Assembly: GCF_000013605.1 (NCBI RefSeq)
Contig: NC_007908.1
Span: forward strand, 3,906,001-3,970,000
Length of the DNA: 64,000 nt
DNA from: Rhodoferax ferrireducens T118
GTDB taxonomy: Bacteria; Pseudomonadota; Gammaproteobacteria; Burkholderiales; Burkholderiaceae_C
Direction of reading: 5' to 3'
Under the pieces are notes generated by a model. It made no database searches. It had not been told where the DNA came from and saw only the letters and a program-made list of their open reading frames with translations. Position 1 is the stretch's first letter, and each line of letters begins with the position of its first letter. A program made the position numbers and the translations under genes. This document shows, in pieces, positions 25,570-34,255 of this stretch.

Positions 25570-26826
25570 TTAACGGTAGCTGCGGGCGTCCTCAATCACC
25601 TTGCCATCATTGGGCAGGCTGCCCGGCAGCAAGATCTCGACCGCGCCGCGCAGCTTGGTGACATCCCGAATGGCCTCGCCAATCTTGGCGGCCAGCGCAT
25701 CCGGGCCACTGCACGCCGTCTCCACCTTGAGCGTCATCACATCGTTGGCCATCTCACCTGTCACCACCAGCCGGGCGCGCGCCACTTCAGGAAAACGTTT
25801 GATGATGTCGGCAATCTGGCCCGGGTGCACAAACATGCCGCGGATTTTGGTCGTCTGGTCAGCCCGGCCCAGCCAGCCCTTGATGCGCGTGTTGGTGCGC
25901 CCGGTCGGGCAGGGGCCGCTCAACACCGCCGACAAGTCCCCGGTGCCGAAGCGAATGAGCGGATAGTCCGGGTTCAATGTCGTGACCACCACTTCACCCA
26001 CTTCACCGTCCTGCACCGGGTCACCGGTGCCGGGCCGCACGATCTCGACAATCACATTTTCATCCAGAACCAGCCCCTCTCGCGCCGGGGTTTCGTAGGC
26101 GATCGAACCCAGATCAGCGGTTGCATAACACTGGTAACCGGCAATGCCGCGCTCGGCAAACCAGTCCCGCAGGGATGGCGGAAAGGCTTCACCGCCAAAC
26201 ATGGCTTTCTTGACGCTCGGCAGTGCCACACCCATCTCATGCGCCTTGTCGACAATGATTTTCAGAAAACTCGGTGTCCCAATATAGCCCGCCGGCTGCA
26301 GTTCGCGCATGGCTTGCACTTGCTGCTCTGTCTGGCCGGTACCGCCCGGGAAAACGGTGCAACCGAGCGCGTGGGCACCGGATTCCATCATGGAGCCAGC
26401 GGGCACAAAGTGGTAGCTGAAGCTGTTGTGAATCAGTTCACGTGGGCGAAAACCGGCCGCAAACATGGCGCGCGCCATGCGCCAATAGTCTTTGGCCGCT
26501 CCTTCAGGCTCATAAATGGGGCCGGGGCTGGCAAAAACGCGCGGCATCCGCTCGCCAAAGCCGATCGCGCTGAAGCCGCCAAACACGTTGCCGCCGCCGG
26601 CCCGGCTGGCCTGCTGGCGCTCCAGCAACTCATGCTTGCGCGTGACGGGCAGCGACGCCAAGGCCGCCCGACTGGTCACCGTGGCCGGGTTGACGTCCTG
26701 CAAAATCTGATGAAAGGCGGCCGATGAATCTCTGGCATGGGCCACCTGAGCCGGCAATGCCGTCATCAGGGCAGTTTCACGCGCCGTGTGGTCGCGCGTT
26801 TCCAACGCATCGTAATGTTCAATCAT
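25570..26826 (-). CDS. PaaK-like AMP-forming acyl-CoA ligase
   Basis: This 418-residue enzyme starts at the ATG at 26824-26826 behind AGGAAG; a frame 17 codons longer has no site. It belongs to the phenylacetate-CoA ligase branch of the ANL superfamily: SPGPIYEPEG (P-loop-like), KKAMFGGEAFPPSLRDWFAE, QCYATADLGSIAYE, and the hinge region IRFGTGDLSAVL, then GWLGRADQTTKIRGMFVHPG. The C-terminal AMP-binding subdomain ends PGSLPNDGKVIEDAR with the catalytic Lys. It activates a carboxylic acid, probably aromatic, with ATP and CoA. It ends the livF operon arm, 57 bases behind livF, so it likely acts on the imported substrate. Confidence 0.87.
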   Translation of the reverse strand: MIEHYDALETRDHTARETALMTALPAQVAHARDSSAAFHQILQDVNPATVTSRAALASLPVTRKHELLERQQASRAGGGNVFGGFSAIGFGERMPRVFASPGPIYEPEGAAKDYWRMARAMFAAGFRPRELIHNSFSYHFVPAGSMMESGAHALGCTVFPGGTGQTEQQVQAMRELQPAGYIGTPSFLKIIVDKAHEMGVALPSVKKAMFGGEAFPPSLRDWFAERGIAGYQCYATADLGSIAYETPAREGLVLDENVIVEIVRPGTGDPVQDGEVGEVVVTTLNPDYPLIRFGTGDLSAVLSGPCPTGRTNTRIKGWLGRADQTTKIRGMFVHPGQIADIIKRFPEVARARLVVTGEMANDVMTLKVETACSGPDALAAKIGEAIRDVTKLRGAVEILLPGSLPNDGKVIEDARSYR

Positions 26827-26882
26827 GTTTCTTCCTGTAAGGCCCCGACCGCAACTGGGTCGACGCACGGCAGTCATCGTTT

Positions 26883-27692
26883 TCAGGCCAGCCAGCGCTT
26901 GCGCCGCTTGTAACTCTTCACATCCTTGAAGCTCTTGCGCTCACCCCCGCCCACGCCCAGGTAGAACTCCTTGACGTCTTCGTTGTTGGCGAGATCGCTG
27001 GCCACACCGTCCATCACCACCCGGCCGGACTCCATGATGTAGCCGTAGTCGGCGTATTTCAGGGCCATGTTGGTGTTTTGCTCGGCAAGCAAGAAAGTGA
27101 CTTTTTCTCGTCTGTTGAGGTCTTTCACAATCTCGAACACTTCTTCCACAATCTGCGGCGCCAGACCCATGGATGGCTCATCGAGCAACACCATGCTGGG
27201 GTTGGCCATCAGGGCGCGACCAATGGCGCACATCTGCTGCTCGCCGCCCGAGGTGTAGGCCGCCTGGCTGGTGCGACGCGTCTTCAGGCGCGGAAAGTAG
27301 GTGTAGACCTTGTCGAGATTGCGCGCGACCTCAGCCTTGTCCTTGCGGGTGTAGCTGCCGGTCAGCAGATTTTCTTCGATCGTCAGGTGCGCAAAACAGT
27401 GCCGCCCTTCCATCACCTGCACCACGCCGCGCTGCACCAGGTCAGACGGTGAAAGATTCTCGATGCGCTCGCCGCGCAGTTCAATCGACCCCTTGGTCAC
27501 TTCACCACGCTCACCGCGCAGCAGGTTGGAAATGGCACGCAAGGTGGTGGTCTTGCCCGCGCCGTTGCCGCCCAGAATGGCCACGATTTTGCCTTCCGGC
27601 ACATTGAGCGAAACGCCTTTGAGCACCAGAATGACGTGGTTGTAAATGACCTCGATGCCATTGACGTTGAGAACGATTTTTTTGGAGTCCAT
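26883..27692 (-). CDS. livF: branched-chain amino acid-type ABC transporter, ATP-binding protein LivF
   Basis: The 269-residue ATPase has Walker A GGNGAGKTTT, the LivF-type VMEGRHCFAHLTIEENLLTG (Q-loop region), the signature SGGEQQMCAIGRALM, Walker B MVLLDEPSMGL and the switch region LAEQNTNMAL. The C-terminus is extended by a basic tail (KSFKDVKSYKRRKRWLA). The start follows AAGGAT by 5 bases. It pairs with LivG (31249), LivH, LivM and the binding protein to import an organic acid or amino acid. Unlike classical liv operons it lies downstream of the binding-protein gene. Confidence 0.92.
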   Translation of the reverse strand: MDSKKIVLNVNGIEVIYNHVILVLKGVSLNVPEGKIVAILGGNGAGKTTTLRAISNLLRGERGEVTKGSIELRGERIENLSPSDLVQRGVVQVMEGRHCFAHLTIEENLLTGSYTRKDKAEVARNLDKVYTYFPRLKTRRTSQAAYTSGGEQQMCAIGRALMANPSMVLLDEPSMGLAPQIVEEVFEIVKDLNRREKVTFLLAEQNTNMALKYADYGYIMESGRVVMDGVASDLANNEDVKEFYLGVGGGERKSFKDVKSYKRRKRWLA

Positions 27693-27781
27693 ATATCCTT
27701 GCCTTCACCAATCTTTCACCAATCGGCAGCACTGCGCGCAATGCTGCCGGCTGGACTGTCATTGCCGACTTGAGAAGTCTT

Positions 27782-27804
27782 CATTGCGGACCCAGTCCGC
27801 AATG
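27782..27804 (-). terminator. strong hairpin between the binding-protein gene and livF
   Basis: CATTGCGGAC pairs perfectly with GTCCGCAATG across CCA, 30 bases past the binding-protein stop. There is no long T-run. It could be a partial terminator or a 3'-protective stem that keeps binding-protein message in excess over livF. Confidence 0.6.
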
Positions 27805-27834
27805 AGATTCAAAAGACCGAGAATGACAAGTCGA

Positions 27835-29148
27835 TCAGGACTGGCAGTCCTTCACATCGCGCCGGGTCATCTTCTTGTCGGCAAGATATTTGTCCGCACC
27901 GGCCTTGATCATGGGTTTGAGAATCTGCTCATCCGCCTCGAGATAATCCGAGCTGATGTCCCATTTCTTTCCGTCCCAGGTCTCGATACGCGCCGCGGTC
28001 GAGCCCATGTGGTCAGCGCATGAAGTGCTGAGCGGGCGCATCACGCCGGCAAAGCCCAACGCATCAAGCTTCTTCTGGTCCAGCGCCAGGTTTTCCAGGC
28101 CCCAGCGCACCTGTTCGCCGGTCATGACCTTGCCCTTGCCAAAGCGCTCCTGAGCCTTGCGTACGGCTTCAATGCTCAGCATCTGGATGATCACGCCGCG
28201 CGTATACAGCACTTGGCCGACTTCGTCTTTAGGCCCCGTGCCTTGACCTTTGGCATGCACATATTTCAGGATGTCCTGCATGACTTTGGGCTGTTGACCC
28301 GAGGTGTTGAGCGCCAGTGCGTGATAGCCCTTGGCACCTTCGCCCACGTCCTTCACGTCCGGCTCGGCACCGGCCCACCACACGCCGTACATCTTGTCAC
28401 GCGGGTAGCCGGTGGCCTGCGCTTCTTTCAACGAAGTGGAGTTCATCACGCCCCAGCCCCACAGCAGCACATAGTCAGGTTTGCTTTGACGAACCTGAAG
28501 CCAGGTGGCCTTTTGATCCACGCCCGGTGCGGTGACAGGCAACAACTGCAGCTCAAAGCCGTGCATCTTCGCGCGCTCTTGCAGCAGCGGAATCGGCTCC
28601 TTGCCAAATGGACTGTCGTGGTACACGAGTGTGATCTTCTTGCCCTTGAGCTTGTCGAGGCCACCCAGGCTCTTGCCAATGTGCTGAATCAGGATGTCGG
28701 CACCCGTCCAGTAGCTGCCCTGCAAGGGAAAATTCCACTTGAACGCCATGCCATCTTGCGAGACGGCCAGGCCGTAGCCGAGGGTCACCAAGGGAACTTT
28801 GTCCACCGGTGCCTTTTCGGTCAGGGCAAAGGTAATGCCGGTACTCTGCGGGTCAAACAACGCCACACCGGGTCGGCTCTTCAGGCGCTCGTAGCACTCA
28901 ACGCCACGGTCGGTCGCGTAGCCGGTTTCGCATTCTTCGTAGGTCAGCTTGACACCATTGATGCCGCCATCACGTGCAATGACCATCTTGAGATAGTCCT
29001 GTTTGCCGTTGGCCCAGGGCGTGCCGTTGGGCGCGTAAGCACCCGTGCGGTAGGACAGCAGCGGGAAGAACTGCTCCTTGGCCTGCGCGTAGGCGCCAAC
29101 CCCGATCGCAGCCAGCAGGCCTGCCAGAACAACGTTACGAATTTTCAT
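27835..29148 (-). CDS. ABC transporter substrate-binding protein (Liv family)
   Basis: The 437-residue periplasmic protein starts at the ATG at 29146-29148, behind GAGGAGAC; the open frame reaches 156 bases further up without a site. The signal peptide is MKIRNVVLAGLLAAIGVGAY with cleavage near AYA-Q. The mature protein is a type-1 periplasmic binding fold: GINGVKLTYEECETGYATDR, VALFDPQSTGITFALTEKAP, KKITLVYHDSPFGKEPIPLL, YPRDKMYGVWWAGAEPDVKD. This is a longer, divergent branch of the LivK family often found next to acyl-CoA ligases, so an aromatic or fatty acid ligand is more likely than leucine. The 68-base gap to livM carries no clear signal. Confidence 0.9.
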   Translation of the reverse strand: MKIRNVVLAGLLAAIGVGAYAQAKEQFFPLLSYRTGAYAPNGTPWANGKQDYLKMVIARDGGINGVKLTYEECETGYATDRGVECYERLKSRPGVALFDPQSTGITFALTEKAPVDKVPLVTLGYGLAVSQDGMAFKWNFPLQGSYWTGADILIQHIGKSLGGLDKLKGKKITLVYHDSPFGKEPIPLLQERAKMHGFELQLLPVTAPGVDQKATWLQVRQSKPDYVLLWGWGVMNSTSLKEAQATGYPRDKMYGVWWAGAEPDVKDVGEGAKGYHALALNTSGQQPKVMQDILKYVHAKGQGTGPKDEVGQVLYTRGVIIQMLSIEAVRKAQERFGKGKVMTGEQVRWGLENLALDQKKLDALGFAGVMRPLSTSCADHMGSTAARIETWDGKKWDISSDYLEADEQILKPMIKAGADKYLADKKMTRRDVKDCQS

Positions 29149-29216
29149 GGAAGTCTCCTCATGTATTGGCACTCGCATGCCTGTGGTTAAAGAAAAAAGT
29201 GAATCAAAAAATAGTC

Positions 29217-30293
29217 TTAGTGGGGAAATGGCCATAAGCGCAGTTTTTGCTTGCCAATTGACCATAACTTGGCCAGACCATGGGGTTCGACGATCAGAAA
29301 CCACACAATCAAGGAGCCAAACACGATCAACTCAGCATGCGAGGTCACAACGGTTGAAATCGGAACACCAACTGCACGCCCCAAAAAAGGCAGAAACTGG
29401 TTCAAGAAGATCGGCAAAATCACGATAAAGGCAGCGCCAAAAAAACTGCCCATGATGGAGCCCATGCCACCGATGATGACCATGAACAGCAACTTGAACG
29501 ACAGGTCCACCGAGAATGCGGCAGGCTCCCAGGCACTCAGATAGACAAAGCCCCACAGCGCACCGGCCACGCCAATAATGAACGAGCTGACCGCAAAAGC
29601 GCTGAGCTTGGCATACATGGGACGGATGCCAATCACCGCAGCGGCCACATCCATATCGCGAATCGCCATCCACTCCCGGCCAACGGCACTGCGCACCAGG
29701 TTCTTGGCCAACAGCGCCAGCACCACCAAAATGGTCAGACAAAAAAGATACTTGGAGGTCGGACTCTCAATTGGAATACCGAACACCTGCAAGCCCGCCA
29801 CCGATACCGACCCGGATGGTGCGTCATTGGTAAACCACTTGATGCGCAGGAACATCCAGTCACTAAAAAACTGCGCGGCCAGTGTCGCCACTGCCAGATA
29901 GAGCCCCTTCACGCGCAAGCTGGGTAGACCGAACAGGATGCCGAAAGCGCTGGCACACAGGCCGCCGAGAATGAGTGCAAGCAGCAGCGGCATACCGGGC
30001 ACACGCACAAAGAAATTGAAGGCCGCGTAGGCACCCACCGCCATGAAGGCACCCGAGCCCAATGAAATTTGCCCACAGTAGCCAACCAGGATATTCACCC
30101 CCAAGGCGGCCAGCGACATGATCAAGAAAGGAATCAAAATCGCCCGAAACATGTAGCCACTGCTCAGCATTGGAACGACGATGAACGCCGCTGCGATGAG
30201 CAGCAACACCGCCCAGCGATCTTGCGCAATCGGGAATATCTGCTGATCAGCGCGATAAGTTGTCTTGAACTGGCCGTTTTCTCTGTAAAACAT
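29217..30293 (-). CDS. livM: Liv-type ABC transporter permease LivM
   Basis: The 358-residue inner-membrane permease has about nine hydrophobic segments, beginning after a hydrophilic N-terminus at AVLLLIAAAFIVVPMLSSGY. Family marks are NILVGYCGQISLGSGAFMAV, LPSLRVKGLYLAVATLAAQF, GREWMAIRDMDVAAAVIGIR and the EAA-like loop with VIIGGMGSIMGSFFGAAFIV. Length and order are those of LivM. It follows livH by 23 bases. Confidence 0.92.
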   Translation of the reverse strand: MFYRENGQFKTTYRADQQIFPIAQDRWAVLLLIAAAFIVVPMLSSGYMFRAILIPFLIMSLAALGVNILVGYCGQISLGSGAFMAVGAYAAFNFFVRVPGMPLLLALILGGLCASAFGILFGLPSLRVKGLYLAVATLAAQFFSDWMFLRIKWFTNDAPSGSVSVAGLQVFGIPIESPTSKYLFCLTILVVLALLAKNLVRSAVGREWMAIRDMDVAAAVIGIRPMYAKLSAFAVSSFIIGVAGALWGFVYLSAWEPAAFSVDLSFKLLFMVIIGGMGSIMGSFFGAAFIVILPIFLNQFLPFLGRAVGVPISTVVTSHAELIVFGSLIVWFLIVEPHGLAKLWSIGKQKLRLWPFPH

Positions 30294-30316
30294 AATGCTT
30301 CTTTTCTTGTGTGCCG

Positions 30317-31246
30317 TTACACGCGGTCAATGATCTTTTCACCAAACAGCCCTTGCGGCCGGAACAGCAGAAACACCAGGGCCAGCACGTAGGCAAACCA
30401 GATTTCGATGCCACCACCGACGTAAGGTCCTACAAATACCTCGGACATTTTTTCACCGACGCCAATGATGAGCCCGCCAATAATGGCACCCGGCACCGAG
30501 GTCAGACCACCCAGAATCACCACCGGCAAGGCCCGCAGTGCCACCGTCGTGAGCGAAAACTGCACGCCCAGCTTGCTGCCCCAGATCACACCGGCCACCA
30601 AGGCGACCACGCCGGCGACACACCAGACAATGAACCAGATGCGGTTAAGCGGGATGCCAATACTTTGCGCCGCCTGATGATCATCAGCGACTGCTCGCAG
30701 TGCCCGCCCAGTGCTTGTTTTCTGGAAGAACAAGCTCAGCATGGCGACCAGCACGGCGGCAATCAGGGCGGCGTAAAGGTCTTCCTTGTTGATCAGGATG
30801 CCGCCCTCAAAGACGCTTTCAAACGCCAGCATCGGGTCTTTTGGCATGCCAATGTTAATTTCGTAAATATTGCTGCCAAAAAGGGTCTGCCCGATGCCAT
30901 CGAGGAAATAGCCAATACCTAAAGTGGCCATCAGCAAGGTGGTGCCCTCTTGGTTGACCAGGTGGCGTAGCGCCAGTCGTTCAATCAGCCAGGCGACGAC
31001 AAACATCACCATGCCCGCGAGCAAGAAGGCGGCAAGGTTGACAGCAATCCGATTGTCGATACCGGTCCAGCCCGGAATCCACTCAGAAAATCGCGCCATC
31101 GCCAGCGCTGCAAACAGCACCATGGCGCCCTGGGCAAAGTTGAAGACGCCTGAAGCCTTGTAGATCAGCACAAAGCCAAGCGCCACCAGCGAATACAACA
31201 TGCCGGCCATCAGGCCACCGAGCAGGGTTTCAAGAAAAAATGCCAT
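30317..31246 (-). CDS. livH: Liv-type ABC transporter permease LivH
   Basis: The 309-residue permease has eight or so membrane segments. Signature stretches are GMLYSLVALGFVLIYKASGV, FNFAQGAMVLFAALAMARFS, TLGIGYFLDGIGQTLFGSNI and the late VVILGGLTSVPGAIIGGLII. It forms the translocation pore with LivM. It starts 2 bases before the livG stop, so both are translated together. Confidence 0.93.
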   Translation of the reverse strand: MAFFLETLLGGLMAGMLYSLVALGFVLIYKASGVFNFAQGAMVLFAALAMARFSEWIPGWTGIDNRIAVNLAAFLLAGMVMFVVAWLIERLALRHLVNQEGTTLLMATLGIGYFLDGIGQTLFGSNIYEINIGMPKDPMLAFESVFEGGILINKEDLYAALIAAVLVAMLSLFFQKTSTGRALRAVADDHQAAQSIGIPLNRIWFIVWCVAGVVALVAGVIWGSKLGVQFSLTTVALRALPVVILGGLTSVPGAIIGGLIIGVGEKMSEVFVGPYVGGGIEIWFAYVLALVFLLFRPQGLFGEKIIDRV

Positions 31247-31248
31247 GA

Positions 31249-32031
31249 TTAATGTCCCGTTCCAAGATAGGCGCTGATCACTTCTTCGTTGTTACGCACT
31301 TCATCGGGCGTGCCGTCGCCAATCTTCTTGCCGTAGTCCAGCACCACCACGCGGTCTGAGATATCCATCACCACCCCCATGTCATGCTCAATCAACACCA
31401 CCGTGGTGCCAAATTCCTGATTGACGTCGAGCACAAAGCGGCACATGTCCTGCTTTTCCTCCACGTTCATGCCGGCCATCGGCTCGTCGAGCAGCAGCAC
31501 CTGCGGCTCCATCGCCAGCGCCCGGCCCAGGTCGACGCGTTTTTGCAGACCGTAAGGCAACTGCCCGACCGGCGTCTTGCGATGCGCCTGGATTTCGAGA
31601 AAATCGATGATGTGTTCGACAAATTCGCGGTGCTTTTCTTCCTCGCGCTGGGCCGGGCCGATGCGCAGCGCCTGCAAAAACAGATTGCTCTTGATCCGCA
31701 GGTTGCGCCCGGTCATGATGTTGTCAATCACGCTCATGCCCTTGAACAACGCCAGGTTTTGAAAGGTGCGCGCGATACCCATCGCGGCAACCGCGTGGCT
31801 GTCCATGTGGCTGAAGGTTTTGCCGCGAAAACTGATGGAGCCTTGCTGGGGCGTATAGACCCCGTTGATGCAATTGAGCATGGAGCTCTTGCCCGCGCCA
31901 TTGGGGCCGATGATGGCGCGCACCTCGTGCTCGCGCACATCAAATGAAATGTCAGTCAGCGCCTTGACGCCGCCGAAACTGAGAGAAATATTCTTGACGT
32001 CAAGAACGACATCACCTATTTTTTTGCTCAT
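31249..32031 (-). CDS. livG: Liv-type ABC transporter ATP-binding protein LivG
   Basis: The 260-residue ATPase has Walker A GPNGAGKSSM, the LivG hallmark MGIARTFQNLALFKGMSVID, the signature LPYGLQKRVDLGRALAMEPQ, Walker B VLLLDEPMAGM and VVLIEHDMGVVMDISDRVVV. The long insert with NIMTGRNLRIKSNLFLQALR is typical. Its start overlaps the stop of the acyl-CoA synthetase gene by 4 bases (ATGA), tying transport to substrate activation. Confidence 0.93.
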   Translation of the reverse strand: MSKKIGDVVLDVKNISLSFGGVKALTDISFDVREHEVRAIIGPNGAGKSSMLNCINGVYTPQQGSISFRGKTFSHMDSHAVAAMGIARTFQNLALFKGMSVIDNIMTGRNLRIKSNLFLQALRIGPAQREEEKHREFVEHIIDFLEIQAHRKTPVGQLPYGLQKRVDLGRALAMEPQVLLLDEPMAGMNVEEKQDMCRFVLDVNQEFGTTVVLIEHDMGVVMDISDRVVVLDYGKKIGDGTPDEVRNNEEVISAYLGTGH

Positions 32032-33974
32032 GCTGCCGCCTTGACGGGTGTAAATGTCTTCGCATCTTCAATTTTCAGCGTCGCGCTGATGCTGCCGGTG
32101 CGCCCATCCTCAAACTTGACCTGGGTTTCGATGAACTGCGATGTTTTGCCGCCATACAAGGCATCCACCAGCACATCGTATTTTTCGGCAATAAAGCCGC
32201 GCCGTACCTTGTTGGTGCGGGTCAATTCGCCGTCGTCGGCGTCGAGTTCCTTGTGCAGCACCAGAAAGCGGCTGACCTGCGAGCCCGCCAGCAACGTGTC
32301 CACGCTCAGGTCGGCATTCACCTTTTCAACACACTCCTTGACGAGTTGGTAGACCTCGGGCTTTTGCGCCAGATCGGTGTAACCGGCATACGGCAGGTTG
32401 CGCCGCTCGGCCCAGTTGCCCACCGCGTCAACATCGATGTTGATCATGACGCAGACCTTTTCGCGGCCGTCACCGTAGGCCACCACCTCTTTGATGTGCG
32501 GGAAGAACTTGAGCTTGTTCTCCACATACTTGGGGGCGAACATGGCGCCGTCATTGGCACCCCCCTTGATGCGCCCCACGTCTTTGACGCGGTCGATGAT
32601 CTTGAGGTGGCCGTGGGCATCCAGAAAACCGGCATCGCTGGTGTGGTACCAGCCGTCCGGCGTCAACACCTCGGCAGTGGCTTCAGGATTCTTGAAATAG
32701 CCCTTGAGCAGGCCTGGCGACTTGACCAAAATTTCACCGTTGTCAGCCACCTTGATTTCGACCCCGGAACAGGGCACACCCACGGTGTCGGCGCGCGCTT
32801 CGTTATCGGGCTGCAGGCAGACAAACACAGCCGTCTCGGTAGAGCCGTAAAGCTGTTTGAGATTGATGCCGATGGAGCGATAAAAACTGAACAAGTCCGG
32901 ACCGATGGCCTCGCCCGCGGTATAAGCCACCCGCACCCGACTCATGCCCAGGTTGTTGCGCAGTGGCCCATACACCATGAAGTTGCCCAGCGTGTACAGC
33001 ACACGGTCGCTCAGCGGCACCGACTTGCCATCCATCAGCGTCGGGCCGACCCTTTTTGCCACGCCCATGAAGAATTGAAACATGTTGCGTTTCAGCGTGC
33101 CGGCATCTTCCATGCGGATCATCACGCTGGTCAACAAGCCTTCAAACACCCGCGGCGGTGCAAAGTAATAGGTGGGGCCAACCTCCTTCAGGTCGATCGT
33201 GACGGTGGCCGCCGACTCCGGACAATTGACCACATAGCCGCAAGCCAGCCACTGCGCGTAGCTGAAAATATTTTGTCCAATCCAGGCTGGCGGCAAATAG
33301 GCCAGCACTTCCTCGGAGTGGGTCAGCTTGTCAAAGTCAGCTCCGGCCTTGGCCCGGTTCAACAGCGAGTTATGGGTGTGCACCACACCTTTGGGGTTGC
33401 CGGTGGTACCCGAGGTGAAAAACATGGCCGCCACATCATCGGGCTTGATCCGGCTCACCTCGGATGGCAGGAATTCTTGGTGCTGGGCGGCAAACGTCTT
33501 GCCGGCGGCCAGCAAATCATCGACCGCCATCAGTCCCGGCTCGTCGTAGTTACGCAGGCCACGCGGATCGTCAAAGTAGATATTTGAAAGTTGCGGGCAC
33601 TGTTCCCGGATTTCCAGCAGTTTGTCGACCTGTTCCTGGTCTTCGGCAAAGGCAAAACGCACGTCAGCATTGTTGATGGGGAAGACACACTCGGGCGCGG
33701 CGGCGTCCTGATAGAGCGGAATGGGAACGGCCCCCAGGGACTGCACGGCCAGCATGGTGGCGTACAAACGCGGCCGGTTGGCGCCAATCACAATCATGTG
33801 TTCGTCGCGGCGCAGCCCCGCTTGATGCAGGCCACAAGCAAGCTGCTCCACCAGCACGGCCAGATCAGCCCAGGACAGGGCTTGCCAAATGCCATACTCT
33901 TTTTCACGCATGGCAGTCTCGCCCGGACGCTGGGCGGCGTGATTCAACAGCAGTCGAGGAAAAGTGGTCTGCAT
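32028..33974 (-). CDS. long-chain-type AMP-forming acyl-CoA synthetase
   Basis: The 648-residue enzyme starts at the ATG at 33972-33974, with AAGG 9 bases ahead; the frame is open 60 bases further up through a hairpin repeat, which argues against the longer form. It has the P-loop AAMFFTSGTTGNPKGVVHTH, the A5 motif QLYGSTETAVFVCL, the GWYHTSDAGFLDAHGHLKII hinge, DRVKDVGRIKGG and the late Lys region. The long N-terminal part and missing short linker resemble eukaryote-like FAA/FadD15 enzymes. It adenylates and thioesterifies a fatty or aromatic acid. It is the first gene of the liv operon and overlaps livG by 4 bases. Confidence 0.9.
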   Translation of the reverse strand: MQTTFPRLLLNHAAQRPGETAMREKEYGIWQALSWADLAVLVEQLACGLHQAGLRRDEHMIVIGANRPRLYATMLAVQSLGAVPIPLYQDAAAPECVFPINNADVRFAFAEDQEQVDKLLEIREQCPQLSNIYFDDPRGLRNYDEPGLMAVDDLLAAGKTFAAQHQEFLPSEVSRIKPDDVAAMFFTSGTTGNPKGVVHTHNSLLNRAKAGADFDKLTHSEEVLAYLPPAWIGQNIFSYAQWLACGYVVNCPESAATVTIDLKEVGPTYYFAPPRVFEGLLTSVMIRMEDAGTLKRNMFQFFMGVAKRVGPTLMDGKSVPLSDRVLYTLGNFMVYGPLRNNLGMSRVRVAYTAGEAIGPDLFSFYRSIGINLKQLYGSTETAVFVCLQPDNEARADTVGVPCSGVEIKVADNGEILVKSPGLLKGYFKNPEATAEVLTPDGWYHTSDAGFLDAHGHLKIIDRVKDVGRIKGGANDGAMFAPKYVENKLKFFPHIKEVVAYGDGREKVCVMINIDVDAVGNWAERRNLPYAGYTDLAQKPEVYQLVKECVEKVNADLSVDTLLAGSQVSRFLVLHKELDADDGELTRTNKVRRGFIAEKYDVLVDALYGGKTSQFIETQVKFEDGRTGSISATLKIEDAKTFTPVKAAA

Positions 33975-34006
33975 CCCGATACCTTGTCTTAAGTTCAATA
34001 AATTTG

Positions 34007-34081
34007 CGGGACAGATCTTCCGCTCTGTCCTCAACTAACTGGACACCTTGTGGCACAGATCTTCAGCTCTGCCCCAACTGA
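34007..34081. repeat. two GACAGA/TCTGTC hairpin repeats upstream of the synthetase
   Basis: Unit 1 (34007-34037) is CGGGACAGATCTTCCGCTCT followed by GTCCTCAACTA; unit 2 (34048-34081) is TTGTGGCACAGATCTTCAGC followed by TCTGCCCCAACTGA. Both fold on GACAGA/TCTGTC-type arms. They are related to the longer pair at 35941-36070. They lie in the leader of the synthetase-liv operon. Confidence 0.75.
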
Positions 34082-34142
34082 GCCATCCGACTTGGCCATC
34101 GGCCGCCGGCTTGCTGGAATGAGGCGAATAGTAAACATTCAT

Positions 34143-34171
34143 TTGACGTCAAGTTGTCATTTGAACGACAA
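34143..34171. promoter_or_regulatory. two dyads upstream of the Crp/Fnr-type gene
   Basis: A perfect palindrome TTGACGTCAA (34143-34152) is followed by TTGTC-N8-GACAA (34154-34171). They lie in the 281-base region shared by the divergent synthetase-liv operon and the Crp/Fnr gene, so they are candidate operators for that regulator. Confidence 0.4.
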
Positions 34172-34255
34172 TTCAGGCTTTTCTCGATAGGTGTTTTCCC
34201 TGCGCGTCTCAGTCACCACGGCGCGTGCTTGGCACTTCTTTTCTTGCTCTGCTCT

